Origin: Chitinophagaceae bacterium | GTDB lineage: Bacteria > Bacteroidota > Bacteroidia > Chitinophagales > Chitinophagaceae | Reading direction: 5' to 3' | DNA: 33,509 nt | NCBI GenBank assembly: GCA_025351145.1 | Contig: JANXWM010000605.1 | Location: forward strand, 1-33,509 | Shown: positions 32,681 to 33,509 of the stretch, one piece after another | Layout: each line of letters opens with the position of its first letter | Numbering within the stretch: the first letter of the stretch is position 1 | The notes under the pieces: model-generated | Told to the model about the DNA's origin: nothing | What the model saw: only the letters and a program-made list of their open reading frames with translations | Databases searched by the model: none | Translations under genes and position numbers: made by a program

Positions 32681-33265
32681 GTGAAAACTATACTGTTATT
32701 ATTTATGGCTGCTGTAGTTGCCTGTATTATTTCATGTGGAGGCAGTGCTAAAACAGTTACGCCTCCAAATAACGGCAGCGGTGGGAACAATAACCCTCCA
32801 CCACCTGTACCTAAAACGTTATCGTTTGGAGTGGATAGCCTGGTCAAAGATTTTGCTGTTCCAAAAGGGAAAGATACCGTGCAGGGTTCATTTTTAATAT
32901 TTTCTCCTGACACGAGCGCAATAATAACTTTAAACCGGGTGTATGCCTTGTTTGCGGATTCCACTACGACAAACACACTCACCCACTCTGTCATCCATTT
33001 GGTTAATAAAAAAACTGGTAGTGCAGTTGAATACCCTGTAACAAATGACCCCTCGCATACTGACGTGATAAACGCTATCCCCCAGCTTTCTGTTATTGAT
33101 GCTGAATTAGAACGTGGCACTACTTATAGCATGTATTTTACTGGCACTTCTCAACAAGTTGGTACCAATCAATTGTTGATTTTTTGTGATTATTCGCTAA
33201 ACGGTTTTAAAATGGCTCTGGGTGATAATGTAAATGTATACGGCCAAAGAGTTACTACATACTAA
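32681..33265 (+). CDS. Putative lipoprotein
   Basis: The frame opens at an ATG at 32606, but the GTG at 32681 gives a compact lipoprotein signal peptide: VKTILLLFMAAVVACIISC, with the lipobox Cys at position 19 from that start. I therefore place the start there (194 residues). After the Cys comes a Gly/Asn/Pro-rich linker with NNPPPPVPK and then a beta-rich domain (TLSFGVDSLVKDFAV, ITLNRVYALF) ending in LLIFCDYSLNG. This looks like a surface or periplasmic domain of the Bacteroidota lipoprotein type. No enzyme motif is seen, and the function is unknown. Confidence 0.7.
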   Translation: MKTILLLFMAAVVACIISCGGSAKTVTPPNNGSGGNNNPPPPVPKTLSFGVDSLVKDFAVPKGKDTVQGSFLIFSPDTSAIITLNRVYALFADSTTTNTLTHSVIHLVNKKTGSAVEYPVTNDPSHTDVINAIPQLSVIDAELERGTTYSMYFTGTSQQVGTNQLLIFCDYSLNGFKMALGDNVNVYGQRVTTY

Positions 33266-33316
33266 TGAATTACGTTACTTAGTCAAATTGTTATAGTCTC
33301 TAATTAAAAAAGCTTT

Positions 33317-33509
33317 ATGAGAATAAATCAATCGTTACTATTATCCCTTGCAGTATCCCATTTCCAAAGTGCTACCAGCAATACGAAGCAAACGAATAAG
33401 CTCTTTCTGCGTAATTACTTAACGGGAGTAACGAAGCTAAAAAGCATCGGAGCACTCTGTTTTTTATTCTTTATATGTTCAAGTAGTACCGTCGGCGCAC
33501 AAACCTGGC
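33317..33509 (+). CDS. Partial secreted protein (5' end only)
   Basis: From an ATG at 33317 the frame is open to the window edge (64 codons). The first residues are polar with basic patches (NTKQTNKLFLRNYL). They are followed by a hydrophobic segment and a cleavage-like end (IGALCFLFFICSSSTVGA, then QTW), typical for a Bacteroidota signal peptide. The start could lie further inside, nearer the hydrophobic segment. The mature protein lies outside the window. Confidence 0.55.
   Translation, partial: MRINQSLLLSLAVSHFQSATSNTKQTNKLFLRNYLTGVTKLKSIGALCFLFFICSSSTVGAQTW

Overview
The window looks like a Bacteroidota chromosome, most likely Chitinophagaceae-like. The reasons are large secreted YD/RHS proteins of the Bacteroidota type, signal peptides ending in AQ, promoter-like TAnnTTTG boxes, and weak or absent Shine-Dalgarno sequences. 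No rRNA, tRNA or CRISPR array was seen. The assignment rests on reading alone; no search was possible.

Layout. (1) 1-2082: the open end of a leftward P-loop ATPase with a C-terminal winged helix, probably a replication gene of a neighbouring element, divergent from an XRE repressor. (2) 2088-12764: a leftward operon for an exported RHS system. In transcription order it encodes a coiled-coil plus beta-barrel envelope protein, a 1277-residue YD-repeat protein, a glutathione-peroxidase-like protein without its active-site Cys/Sec, a 1444-residue RHS protein with a variable C-terminal tip, and a small lipoprotein that could be the immunity partner. (3) 12845-31140: a mobile-element-like block. 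It has two TraG/TraD/HerA-type ATPases (one fused to a PD-(D/E)XK-like domain), small helper genes, a large serine recombinase, short XRE regulators, a degenerate ImmA/IrrE-like protein, a RuvC-fold protein and an ArdC-like antirestriction protein. A conserved regulatory element of about 43 bp recurs at 20853, 28824 and 30116, is degenerate at 22215, and is partly present at 18984. No relaxase or VirB4 is visible. (4) 22359-28728: an AT-rich, oppositely oriented cargo inside that block. (5) 31455-33509: a DUF4760-like membrane protein, an XRE regulator with a clear palindromic operator, a lipoprotein, and the start of another secreted protein.

The most interesting part is 22359-28359. A 1709-residue protein appears to carry a STAS-like N terminus, a GHKL ATPase module, two PRPP-loop phosphoribosyltransferase-like modules with a coiled coil between them, and a second GHKL-like module at the C terminus. 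Its gene overlaps by 29 bp a gene for a TIR-like protein of the Cap12/Pycsar-effector type (the family 'predicted nucleotide-binding protein containing TIR-like domain'). This has the form of a two-gene defence system: a giant nucleotide-handling sensor or switch plus a TIR NADase-like effector. I do not recognise it as a named system.
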